Below are positions 9,992-18,066 of a DNA stretch of 64,000 nt, one piece after another. The notes beneath the pieces are model-generated. The model had not been told where the DNA came from. It did not search any database and saw only the letters and a program-made list of their open reading frames with translations. The translations under genes were made by a program, and so were the position numbers. Origin of the DNA: Hymenobacter edaphi (GTDB taxonomy: Bacteria > Bacteroidota > Bacteroidia > Cytophagales > Hymenobacteraceae); assembly GCF_003258365.1 (NCBI RefSeq), contig NZ_QHKM01000001.1:1-64000 (forward strand), read 5' to 3'. Position 1 is the stretch's first letter, and every line of letters starts with the position of its first letter.

Positions 9992-12043
9992 TCAGGACAG
10001 CACCTGCTTGGGCTCGACGCCGGCCGGCTGGCCTTGCAGCACCAGCCGGGCCTGTTGCACCACGTTGTCGACGGTGAAGCCGAAGTACTCCAGCACCTCC
10101 TCGCCCGGCCCGGAGGCGCCGAAGCTGTTCAGGGCCACCACGGTGCCCTCGTCGCCGGCGTACTTGTGCCAGCCCATGGGCGAGCCGGCCTCGATGGCCA
10201 CACGCATCCGTACGGCCGGCGGCAGCACCTGCTGGCGGTAGGCGCGGTCCTGCTGCTCAAACAGCTCCCAGGACGGCATGCTGACCACCCGCGTCGGGGT
10301 GCCCTCGGCTTCGAGCTGCGCCTGGGCCTGCAGGGCCAGCGTTACTTCCGAGCCCGTAGCCATTAGGATAAGCTGCGGCTGCCCGCCCGCGGCTTCCCGC
10401 AGGATGTAGGCGCCGCGCGCTACGCCCTCACGGGCCGAGCCAAACCGGCTTTGGTCGAGCACCGGCAGCTTCTGGCGCGAGAGAATCAGCACCACCGGCG
10501 ACTTGGGCGTGGTCAGGGCTACGCGCCAGGCTTCCACGGTTTCGTTGGCGTCGGCCGGGCGCAGCACCACGATGTTCGGAATGCTGCGCAGGGCGGCCAC
10601 CTGCTCCACCGGCTGGTGGGTGGGGCCGTCCTCGCCCAGGGCAATGCTGTCGTGGGTAAACACGAAAGTGGCGGCCGACTCGGCCAGGGCCGTCAGGCGG
10701 ATGGCGCCGCGCATGTAGTCGGAAAAGGTGAGGAAGGTGCCGCCGTAGGGGCGCACGCCGCCGTGCTGGGCCAGCCCGTTCAGGGCCGCGCCCATGGCGT
10801 GCTCACGCACGCCCCACCACACGTTGCGGTGCTCGTAGCTGCCCGGCTGAAAGCTCGCGGCTTCGCTGGTGGGCATTTCGTTGGAGCTGGCCAGGTCGGC
10901 CGAGCCGCCGAACAGGTAGGGCACGGTTTGCTTGAGCGCGTTGAGCGCCTTGCCCGAGGCCTGGCGGGTGGCCAGGGCGCCGTCGGCGGCGGTAAAAACG
11001 GGCAACGAGGCGTCCCAGCCCGCAGGGAGTTCCCCCGCGAACGAAGCCCGAAACAGTTCCCACTCCGCCTGGAACTTCTGCCGGTACGCCTCTGATTGCC
11101 CTTGCCACTCGGCTTGCAGGGCAGCCCCGCGCTGGCCGGGCTCGGCCAGGTGGGGCCGCACCTCGGCGGGCACCACGAAGGAGGCCGCCGGATCGAAGCC
11201 GAAAAACGTTTTGGCCTGGCGCAGGTTGTCGGGCCCGAGCGGGGCGCCGTGCACCTTGCTGCTGCCCTGTTGGGGGCTGCCGTAGCCGATGATGGTTTTG
11301 ACGGAAATCAGCGAAGGCCGCGTGGTTTCGGCCTGGGCCGCCCGGATGGCCGCCTCGATGGCGTCCAGGTCGTTGCCGTCGGTTACGCGCTGGGTGTGCC
11401 AGCCGTAGGCCTCAAAGCGGGCCAGCGCGTCCTCGGTGTACGAGAGGCTGGTGGGCCCGTCGAGGCTGATGTCGTTGTCGTCGTAGAGGTAGATGAGCTT
11501 GCCCAGCTGCAGGTGCCCGGCCAGCGAAGCCGCTTCGGCGGCAATGCCCTCCATCAGGTCCCCGTCGCTGACGATGGCGTAGGTGTAGTGGTCGACCAGC
11601 GCGTGACCCGGGCGGTTGTACACCGCGGCCAGGTGCGCTTCGGCCATGGCCATGCCCACCCCGTTGGCGAAGCCCTGGCCCAGTGGCCCGGTGGTGACTT
11701 CCACGCCCGGCGTTATGTTGCTCTCGGGGTGGCCCGGCGTGCGGGAGTGCAGCTGCCGGAACGCCTTCAGGTCGTCGAGCGAGAGGTCGTAGCCGTAGAG
11801 GTGCAGCAGGCTGTAGAGCAAGGCCGAGCCGTGCCCGGCCGACAGCACAAACCGGTCCCGGTTGGGCCACTGCGGGTCCTGCGGATTGAAGCGCAGAAAG
11901 CGCGAGAACAGCACGTAGGCCATGGGCGCTGCGCCCAGCGGCAGGCCCGGGTGGCCGGAGTTGGCCGCCTGCACCATGTCCGCCGACAGCAGCCGGATGG
12001 TGTTGACGCTCCGCTCCGCCAGGGAAGTCGAGGTGTGAGTCAT
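9992..12043 (-). CDS. tkt: Transketolase
   Basis: Full-length single-chain TPP-dependent transketolase of 683 residues. The diphosphate/Mg motif is VSDGDLMEG (Asp160, Asp162) continuing to [10 protein letters not shown]. The N-terminal SGHPGLPLG and the later [13 protein letters not shown] (cofactor-activating Glu) are intact. It works with transaldolase just downstream. Upstream are an inverted-repeat element and, beyond it, a LacI-type operator at 12319-12334, before the convergently oriented end of a GH43 gene on the same strand. The gene is therefore probably controlled by the arabinan regulator and may also be reached by read-through from GH51-GH43-GH43. Confidence 0.97.
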   Translation of the reverse strand: MTHTSTSLAERSVNTIRLLSADMVQAANSGHPGLPLGAAPMAYVLFSRFLRFNPQDPQWPNRDRFVLSAGHGSALLYSLLHLYGYDLSLDDLKAFRQLHSRTPGHPESNITPGVEVTTGPLGQGFANGVGMAMAEAHLAAVYNRPGHALVDHYTYAIVSDGDLMEGIAAEAASLAGHLQLGKLIYLYDDNDISLDGPTSLSYTEDALARFEAYGWHTQRVTDGNDLDAIEAAIRAAQAETTRPSLISVKTIIGYGSPQQGSSKVHGAPLGPDNLRQAKTFFGFDPAASFVVPAEVRPHLAEPGQRGAALQAEWQGQSEAYRQKFQAEWELFRASFAGELPAGWDASLPVFTAADGALATRQASGKALNALKQTVPYLFGGSADLASSNEMPTSEAASFQPGSYEHRNVWWGVREHAMGAALNGLAQHGGVRPYGGTFLTFSDYMRGAIRLTALAESAATFVFTHDSIALGEDGPTHQPVEQVAALRSIPNIVVLRPADANETVEAWRVALTTPKSPVVLILSRQKLPVLDQSRFGSAREGVARGAYILREAAGGQPQLILMATGSEVTLALQAQAQLEAEGTPTRVVSMPSWELFEQQDRAYRQQVLPPAVRMRVAIEAGSPMGWHKYAGDEGTVVALNSFGASGPGEEVLEYFGFTVDNVVQQARLVLQGQPAGVEPKQVLS

Positions 12044-12092
12044 CTTAATCAGGGAAAGAAGGTCGGAAAACGGGTAGGGGGTATTCGTTGCA

Positions 12093-12297
12093 CGTCATGC
12101 TGAGCTTGTCGAAGCATCTCTACCGCTTCGTTGCGCCTGGTGTGCGCCTCACCCCCCGGCCCCCTCTCCGAAAAGGAGAGGGGGAGCCAGACGAAGCGGT
12201 AGGAAGTAGATTCGGGTGTTCAGCTTTCCTCTGAATGACGTTCTGATTGTGTCGTTCAACGAAGCAGTAGAGATGCTTCGACAAGCTCAGCATGACG
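12093..12297. mobile_element. MITE-like element with 41-bp terminal inverted repeats
   Basis: The ends 12093-12133 and 12257-12297 are inverted copies with one mismatch in 41 bp. They contain the core CGAAGCATCTCTACCGCTTCG (here one T or C variable). The 123-bp centre has its own hairpin, CCCCTCTCC (12161-12169) and GGAGAGGGG, and a further CGAAGCGGTAG copy near 12191. No coding sequence is present. A transposase-dependent miniature element or REP-type repeat is the likely nature. It lies inside the tkt promoter region. Confidence 0.7.
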
Positions 12298-12318
12298 GCC
12301 TTTTTGCTCAGTAGCTCA

Positions 12319-12334
12319 ACACAAACGATTGTGT
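12319..12334. promoter_or_regulatory. LacI-type operator upstream of tkt-tal
   Basis: ACACAAACGATTGTGT is a pseudopalindrome with one mismatched pair and the central CG typical of LacI-family sites. A near-identical site lies before GH51 (16617-16635). It is about 275 bases upstream of the tkt start codon and just after the GH43 stop, so tkt-tal is the most likely target. Confidence 0.72.
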
Positions 12335-12355
12335 TTGCGCGGCAAAAAAACGTGG

Positions 12356-13414
12356 TTACGGCTGCACTACGGGCCAGCCGGCCGCATCCCAGCCAAGCTT
12401 TTCCAGGCGCAGCTTGGAGCGGCCTTGGTCAGCCGCGTCGTAGCCATGGAACACCAAGTAGTCCGCGCCGTCGAAGGTGTAGACGGAGTTGTGGCCCAGG
12501 CCGTACCAGTTTTTGTCGCCGCTGAGCACGGGGGTGCCGCCGCCTTGCTCCAGGGGCAGGCCGGCCCGGTCGAGGTAGGGGCCGGTTACGGCCTTGGAGC
12601 GGCCCACCACGATGCGGTAGGTGCTCTGCGGACCGCGGCAGCAGTAGTCGAAGGAGGTGAAGAGGTAGTAGTAGCCGTTTTTACGGAAGATGAACGGCGC
12701 TTCGATGGCTCCGTCGCCGGGCTGGGCGTCGGGCAGCTTCGGGTCGCGGGGGCGGCTGGCCAGGGTGCGCCACTGTTCGGGCTGGGCGGGGGCGCGCAGG
12801 TCGGGGCGCAGCTGCACCAGCTTGATGCCGCCCCAGAAGGAGCCGAAGCTCAGCCAGGGCGTGCCCGCTTCGTCGCGGATCAGGTTGGGGTCGATGGCGT
12901 TCCAGTTGTCGCGCCCCGGCACCGACTGCAGCACCTTGCCCTGGTCTTCCCAGCGAAAATCCGGGGAGCGAGGGTCCAGGGTTTTGTTCGTGGCCAGCCC
13001 GATGCAGGAGGTGTTCTTGCCGAAAGCCGAGACGGAGTAGAACAGGTAGTAGCGCCCGTTGTGAAAGGAAATGTCGGGCGCCCAGATGTGGTCCTTGAAG
13101 CCCGGCACGGCCTGCTGGGCCCAGGCCGGCGGGGTGGCAAACACCGGCGCCTCGGCCTGCCAGGTTTTGCGGTCCTTGGACGACCACACCGCAATGCCGC
13201 GGCCGGTGCAGAACAGGTAGTAGGTGCCGTTCTGCTGCGCCATTACCGGGTCGTGGGCCGGAATCAGCGCCGGCGTTTTGGTCTGAGCCGCCGTGGGTTG
13301 CGCCGGGGCCGGCGGCGTCGTTTGGGCGGAGCCCGGCCGGGTGGCCAGGCCCAGCAGCAAGGTCAGCGCCAGCAGGCGGCCCGGCGTGGTGAGCGAAGAC
13401 GGGGAGTAGCTCAT
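12356..13414 (-). CDS. GH43 endo-alpha-1,5-L-arabinanase
   Basis: Secreted 352-residue single-domain GH43 enzyme predicted to cleave the arabinan backbone. A signal peptide ends near GSAQT (about 30). Catalytic residues are Asp55 in AHDPVM, Asp175 in NAIDPNLI and Glu238 in AIEAPFIF. It is clearly related to the GH43 domain encoded at 4655-6427 (shared WAPD/WAPE, IGLATN and NAIDP blocks), but lacks the lectin and T9SS tail. It begins 7 bases after the preceding GH43 stop and is the third gene of the GH51-GH43-GH43 unit. Confidence 0.92.
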   Translation of the reverse strand: MSYSPSSLTTPGRLLALTLLLGLATRPGSAQTTPPAPAQPTAAQTKTPALIPAHDPVMAQQNGTYYLFCTGRGIAVWSSKDRKTWQAEAPVFATPPAWAQQAVPGFKDHIWAPDISFHNGRYYLFYSVSAFGKNTSCIGLATNKTLDPRSPDFRWEDQGKVLQSVPGRDNWNAIDPNLIRDEAGTPWLSFGSFWGGIKLVQLRPDLRAPAQPEQWRTLASRPRDPKLPDAQPGDGAIEAPFIFRKNGYYYLFTSFDYCCRGPQSTYRIVVGRSKAVTGPYLDRAGLPLEQGGGTPVLSGDKNWYGLGHNSVYTFDGADYLVFHGYDAADQGRSKLRLEKLGWDAAGWPVVQP

Positions 13415-13421
13415 ACCGCTT

Positions 13422-14429
13422 TTACTGCACCGGTTTGACGCCCTCCGAGGTCATCTGCACCCGCTTCATCGTGCCGTCCTGGTTGTAGTACAGGTAGTCG
13501 ATGCACACGGAGCGGCGGAACGAGCCCCCGTCGGTGGGGATGCTGCCGTTGTGGTAGATGAAGTAGCTCTGCCCCTTGAAGTCGATGATGGCCTGGTGGT
13601 TGGTGTTGGAGTTGCCGGCCACCTCGTTCAGCAGGCCCTTGAACTCCCAGGGCCCCTCGGGGCTGCGGCTCATGGCGTAGGCTATTTTCTCCGGAAACTG
13701 GTAGGCATAACTCAGGTAGTACCAGCCGTTGCGCTTATGTAACCAGGGCGCTTCGGTGAAGCTGGGCAGGGTCTTGATCTGGTTGATCGGCCCGTCCAGC
13801 TCGGTCATGTTGGGCTTGAGTTTGGCCCAGTAGCAGATGGTGTTGCCCCAGTACAGGTAGGCCTGCCCCTTGTCGTCGATGAACACGGTGGGGTCAATAT
13901 CGTCCCAGCTGATTTTGGCGTCCGTGGTCATGTTGTTGGTAATCAGCGCCGAGCCGCGGGCATCCTTGAAGGGCCCGGTGGGGCTGTCCGACACGGCCAC
14001 GCCGATGGCCTTGCCCGGCACCGTGCCGTGCTCCACGGCCGCGTACCAGTAGAACTTGCCGCCGCGCTCCACCACCTGCGAGGCCCAGGCGTCGTCCTTG
14101 GCCCAGCCGAACGCCTTCACGTTGAGCGGCGACGGGTGCTCTTTCCAGTTGACCATGTCGGTGGAGGAAAAGCACAGCCACTCGTGCATCACGTAGCGCT
14201 GCTCGGGCGCCGGGGCCTCGTCGTGGCCGGCGTAGAGGTACACCGTGCCCTTGTGCACCAGCGCCGCCGGGTCGGCCGTGTACTTGTGCTTGATGACGGG
14301 GTTGCGGGGCGCCGGGGGCGCGGGCAGTTGCTGGGCCTGGCTCAGGCCAGCTACAGCCAGCAGCCCGGTGAGCAGCAGGGGGCGCAGCCCACTGGCCGCG
14401 CGCCCCCGCAAGGAAATCTGCTTGTTCAT
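13422..14429 (-). CDS. GH43 alpha-L-arabinofuranosidase or beta-xylosidase
   Basis: Secreted 335-residue GH43 enzyme of a different subfamily from its neighbours. A signal peptide ends near SQAQQ. The propeller shows Asp53 in YTADPA, Asp179 in DDIDPTVF and Glu226 in FTEAPWL as the catalytic triad. Many relatives carry a C-terminal CBM6; this one stops at the end of the catalytic domain. In an arabinan locus, removal of arabinose side chains is the most likely role, but specificity in this family cannot be read from sequence. Gaps of 6 and 7 bp on either side place it in one operon with GH51 and the endo-arabinanase. Confidence 0.88.
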   Translation of the reverse strand: MNKQISLRGRAASGLRPLLLTGLLAVAGLSQAQQLPAPPAPRNPVIKHKYTADPAALVHKGTVYLYAGHDEAPAPEQRYVMHEWLCFSSTDMVNWKEHPSPLNVKAFGWAKDDAWASQVVERGGKFYWYAAVEHGTVPGKAIGVAVSDSPTGPFKDARGSALITNNMTTDAKISWDDIDPTVFIDDKGQAYLYWGNTICYWAKLKPNMTELDGPINQIKTLPSFTEAPWLHKRNGWYYLSYAYQFPEKIAYAMSRSPEGPWEFKGLLNEVAGNSNTNHQAIIDFKGQSYFIYHNGSIPTDGGSFRRSVCIDYLYYNQDGTMKRVQMTSEGVKPVQ

Positions 14430-14435
14430 GGCCGC

Positions 14436-16508
14436 TTAGCGTTTGCCGGGAATGCGCAGAGTGGTAAAGGAGTAGGGCGCCAGCGTGTAGCTCACCTTGG
14501 GCGAGGCCACCTGGAAGCTTTCCTCCTTGGGCGCCACGTTGGTGGGCTGCTCCAGGCTGTTCACCGCGTTCAGGTCGGTCGAAGCCAGCACGATGGCCTT
14601 GCCGGCTTTGCCCAGCTTTTTGGCGCCCTGCAGGTTCAGCGTCACGGGGCGGGCCTGGGCCGAGTAGTTCACCAGCTTCACCACGATGTCGCCGGTTTGG
14701 GCGTCGACCACGGCGCTGCTGAAGAGGTTGTCGTCGCCGTTCTTGGCACCCGCGCCGCGCTGCACCGGCAGCACCGCGCTGCCGCGGTTGGTGCCGAACA
14801 GCTTCTGCACGTAGTAGTTGGGCGTGCCGTAGGCGCGCAGGTTGTCAAACCAGATCATGTCCGGCGTCCACTGCCAGGCATCGACGTGGGCGAAGAGCGG
14901 CGCGTACGAGGCCATAACCACCACGTCGGCGTTGCGCTCGAGCCCGGTCATGAACGCGGCCTCCGAAATGGCGCAGTCCCAGCTGTTCTTGTTGTCGGGC
15001 GAGCCGATGGCCACGCTCTGGGCGGCGTACTCGCCGGCGAAAATCTTGGGCCCGGTGCGGGCGTAGCTGTCGTAGCGGCCGGCGTTCTGGCGGAACCACT
15101 CCGGCTTGGCGTAGTAATGCTCGTCGATGAGGTCGGCCTTTAGCTCGCCCAGGCGCTTGGATGCGGCCGTAAACAAATCCCCGTCGGGGCTGGGGCCGGC
15201 GCTGCTCACAATCTTGATGTCGGGATACTTGGCGCGCAGGGCCTTGGCAAACGGCTCGTAGCGCTCCAGGTACTGCGGCCCCCACTGCTCGTTGCCGATG
15301 CCCAGGTACTTCAGGTTGAAGGAGGCCGGGTGGCCCATGGCGGCGCGCTTGGCCCCCCAGGGCGAGCTGACGGGCCCGTTGGCAAACTCCACCAGATCAA
15401 GCGCGTCCTGGATAAAGATGTCCAGCGACACGTCCCCGGTGCCGGGACCGGCTTCGCCCGCGTTGGGGCCGCCGGCGCGGCTCATGGGCGCCAGCTCACC
15501 GGAGTTGAACTGGCAGGCCATGCCCACGTTCAGCACCGGCAGCGGCTCGGCGCCGATGTCCTCCGAGAGCTGGAAGTACTCGAAGAAGCCTAGTCCGAAC
15601 GACTGGTAGTAGTCGGGCGTGGAGCGGTGCCTAAACTCCATGTTCCAGCGGTTCACCAGCGGCGTGCGCGCGCCCACGTCGCCGATGGTGGTCTTCCACT
15701 GGTAACGCTCGGCCAGGGTGCGGCCCTCCACGATGCAGCCGCCGGGAAAACGCAGAAAACCCGGCTGCATGTCCTTCAGCAGCTGCACCAGATCGGGGCG
15801 CAAGCCGTTGGGGCGCTGGTTGTAGGTATCCTTGGGAAACAGCGACACCACGTCCAGGTCGACCACCCCGGCTCCGTCCAGGGAAATGTCGAGGTGGGCC
15901 TTGGCCGTGGTGCCGGTGGGGCGTAGCGCCACTTTGTACTGCTTCCACTCGCTCGTCAGCCCGGTAATCTTGGTTTCGGCCAGCGCCTCGCCTTTCTCGT
16001 TTTCCAGCCGCACCAGCAGGCCGCTGAGGTTGCTGCCGGCCGGGCGCCGGGCGTACAGCGAGAGGGTGTACTCGGCGCCCTGCTTTACGCCCATACCGCG
16101 GAAACCCTCGTTACTCACCCCCGCGTCGGCATTGGCCGTGCGGGTGCCGATGCGCAGGTAGTGCGGGTTGGCGGCGCTGAGGGGCTGCTGGCTCATCACC
16201 GCGTAGGTTTCCAGCGTGAAGCCGCCCTTGCGCGCCTTCCAGCCCACCAGGGCCTGATCGGGCACTTCAAACGACTTGTTTTTCACCAGCTCCGGGTACA
16301 GCCCGCCGTCGGCGGCGAAGTTGATGTCTTCGAAGAACAGGCCGTACATGGTCTTGGACACCGGCGCGCCGGGTTTATCGACCTGCACGGTGATGGTGTT
16401 GCTGGCCGAAGGGGCCTGGGCTTGCACCAGCGCCGGCGCGGCTACTGCGCCGGCCAGGGCCAGCGGCAGCGCCCGCAACGCAACGCGAACGGGAGAAGCA
16501 GTCAGCAT
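14436..16508 (-). CDS. GH51 alpha-L-arabinofuranosidase
   Basis: Retaining alpha-L-arabinofuranosidase of 690 residues. The frame is open to 16610, but MLTASPVRVALR at 16508 begins a normal signal peptide ending near VQAQA. An N-terminal carbohydrate-binding-like beta domain (about 35-250) precedes the catalytic barrel. The acid/base is Glu407 in IGNEQWGPQ and the nucleophile is Glu493 in FAGEYA. A C-terminal beta-sandwich closes the protein. It is the first gene of the minus-strand arabinan operon and is divergent from the LacI regulator, with two operator-like palindromes in the shared 359-bp control region. Confidence 0.94.
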   Translation of the reverse strand: MLTASPVRVALRALPLALAGAVAAPALVQAQAPSASNTITVQVDKPGAPVSKTMYGLFFEDINFAADGGLYPELVKNKSFEVPDQALVGWKARKGGFTLETYAVMSQQPLSAANPHYLRIGTRTANADAGVSNEGFRGMGVKQGAEYTLSLYARRPAGSNLSGLLVRLENEKGEALAETKITGLTSEWKQYKVALRPTGTTAKAHLDISLDGAGVVDLDVVSLFPKDTYNQRPNGLRPDLVQLLKDMQPGFLRFPGGCIVEGRTLAERYQWKTTIGDVGARTPLVNRWNMEFRHRSTPDYYQSFGLGFFEYFQLSEDIGAEPLPVLNVGMACQFNSGELAPMSRAGGPNAGEAGPGTGDVSLDIFIQDALDLVEFANGPVSSPWGAKRAAMGHPASFNLKYLGIGNEQWGPQYLERYEPFAKALRAKYPDIKIVSSAGPSPDGDLFTAASKRLGELKADLIDEHYYAKPEWFRQNAGRYDSYARTGPKIFAGEYAAQSVAIGSPDNKNSWDCAISEAAFMTGLERNADVVVMASYAPLFAHVDAWQWTPDMIWFDNLRAYGTPNYYVQKLFGTNRGSAVLPVQRGAGAKNGDDNLFSSAVVDAQTGDIVVKLVNYSAQARPVTLNLQGAKKLGKAGKAIVLASTDLNAVNSLEQPTNVAPKEESFQVASPKVSYTLAPYSFTTLRIPGKR

Positions 16509-16616
16509 GGATTGTGGGAATGACGGGTGTGGGAAAGTAGAACCGGGCCCAGCCGTCGGCCGCGAGTAAACCGCGGGCCGTGCGGCGGTAAGCCGGACCA
16601 ATATTAACAAGTTGTT

Positions 16617-16635
16617 TTCACAAACGATTGTGTAA
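16617..16635. promoter_or_regulatory. LacI-type operator of the GH51-GH43-GH43 operon
   Basis: TTCACAAACGATTGTGTAA, with the same CAAACGATTG core (16621-16630) as the site at 12319. It lies 109 bases upstream of the GH51 start codon, just upstream of a candidate -7 box. Confidence 0.75.
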
Positions 16636-16837
16636 AGCGCAATTTATTCTTCGGCCCTCCGCCGCTTACCCCCTTTCAACCGGGGCTGATCTGCTTACTG
16701 GCCTGACTGGCCCTGATTCTCTACGTTTACTGAAACCTACCGCAGCGAGGATAGAAACAGCTTGCCCTTCAAGCCGTAGGGCCACGCGTCTAGGTCTGCC
16801 TCGTCGCAGTGCTATTTATCTGCGGCTTTGTTTATCT

Positions 16838-16857
16838 TTACACAAAGCATTGTGTAA
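16838..16857. promoter_or_regulatory. LacI-type operator overlapping the lacI promoter
   Basis: TTACACAAAGCATTGTGTAA is a 20-base palindrome with one mismatched pair. It ends 10 bases before the lacI start codon and overlaps the candidate -7 box TATCTTTA, so autoregulation is likely. Confidence 0.75.
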
Positions 16858-16867
16858 CCATTGTTGT

Positions 16868-17971
16868 ATGGCTCCCCGGAAAAAAGCTACCTCCGTGCCA
16901 AATTCCCCCGTATCCATGGCCGATTTGGCCCGGGAGCTGGGCGTATCGATGACCACCGTTTCGCGGGCCCTGAGCGACCATTTCAGCATCGGGCCCGAGA
17001 TGAAGCTCAAGGTGCAGAAGCTGGCCAAGAAGTACAACTACCAGCCCAACCGCATGGCCTCGGCCCTGCGCAAGGGGCAAAGCAAACTGCTGGGCATCAT
17101 CGTGCCCTACCTGGAAGGCCGCTTTTTCCCCAAGGTGGTGCGCGGCATGGAAACGGCCGCCAGCCGCGCCGGCTACAACGTGGTCATCTGTCAGTCGAAC
17201 GAGGACTTGACCCACGAGCGGCGCAACATCGAGTCCTTGCTCAGCGCCCAGGTGGCCGGCATCCTGGTCTCCGTTTCGCGCACCACCGACGACTTCCGCC
17301 ACTTCGAGAAAGTGCGCGGGCGCGGGCTGCCGCTGGTGTTTTTCGACCGCATGATGCCCGGCGACGCCCTCAACGCCGTCGTGCTCGACGACCGGGAAGG
17401 CGGCTACTTGGCGACCCGCCACCTGCTGGCCCAGGGCGGCCGCCGCGTGGCCCACTTCGGCGGCCTGCAGCAGTTGACCATCTACCGCAACCGCTACCAG
17501 GGCTACCGCGACGCGCTGGCGGAGGCCGGCTTGCCCGTAGAAGAGGAGCTAACCTATTTCGGCGACAACACCGAAGAGGCCGGCGCCGAAGCCATGCGCC
17601 GCTGGCTGGCCCTGCCCAATCCGCCCGACGCCGTGTTTGCCGCCGGCGACTACGCCGCCCTCGGGGCCATGCAGGAAGCCGAACGGCAGGGCCTGGTGGT
17701 ACCCACTGATATGGCCGTCGGTGGTTTCAGCAACGAAACGTTTACCCCCATTGCCAAGCCTTCCATCACCACCGTCGACCAGCGCTGCGATGAGATGGGG
17801 CAGGCAGCGGTGCGGCTGCTGCTGGAGCTCATCGACGCGCAGGCCCAGGGCCTCGACTTTGCTTCCCGGCAGCTCGTGCTCCGGCCGGAGCTGATCATTC
17901 GAGAGTCCTCGCAGCGTCTGGGCCGCCTCAGCCCCACGCCCGAGCCGCTGGCTGATGCCGCCGTGCAGTAA
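16868..17971 (+). CDS. LacI-family regulator of the arabinan locus
   Basis: DNA-binding repressor of 367 residues. The frame is open from 16628, but the operator and promoter occupy the upstream part and the protein proper begins at MAPRKKATSV (16868). The helix-turn-helix is at about 17-45, with recognition helix SMTTVSRALSD. The hinge sequence is NRMASALRKG, and a periplasmic-binding-protein-like effector domain follows (LGIIVPYLEGRFF onward). It is divergent from the GH51 operon. The predicted inducer is arabinose or an arabino-oligosaccharide, by context only. The GH43 lipoprotein gene follows 95 bp downstream. A paralogue with the same architecture is encoded at 46202-47245. Confidence 0.93.
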   Translation: MAPRKKATSVPNSPVSMADLARELGVSMTTVSRALSDHFSIGPEMKLKVQKLAKKYNYQPNRMASALRKGQSKLLGIIVPYLEGRFFPKVVRGMETAASRAGYNVVICQSNEDLTHERRNIESLLSAQVAGILVSVSRTTDDFRHFEKVRGRGLPLVFFDRMMPGDALNAVVLDDREGGYLATRHLLAQGGRRVAHFGGLQQLTIYRNRYQGYRDALAEAGLPVEEELTYFGDNTEEAGAEAMRRWLALPNPPDAVFAAGDYAALGAMQEAERQGLVVPTDMAVGGFSNETFTPIAKPSITTVDQRCDEMGQAAVRLLLELIDAQAQGLDFASRQLVLRPELIIRESSQRLGRLSPTPEPLADAAVQ

Positions 17972-18066
17972 CACGCCGGCTCCATTCGCGCGGTAAGGCC
18001 AGGGCGCCGGGTGGTCGCGCTGGCGGCACGTCTTCACTCTGTTCAAGAGGAAATAGCCCTTTCCTG

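Larger units (their letters stand above)
16509..16867. promoter_or_regulatory. Divergent control region between GH51 and lacI
   Basis: Non-coding stretch holding the two operators listed separately and candidate -7 boxes on each strand: TAATATTG on the minus strand (16599-16606) towards GH51, and TATCTTTA on the plus strand (16833-16840) towards lacI. Both resemble the Bacteroidota TAnnTTTG box with one mismatch. Confidence 0.55.
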
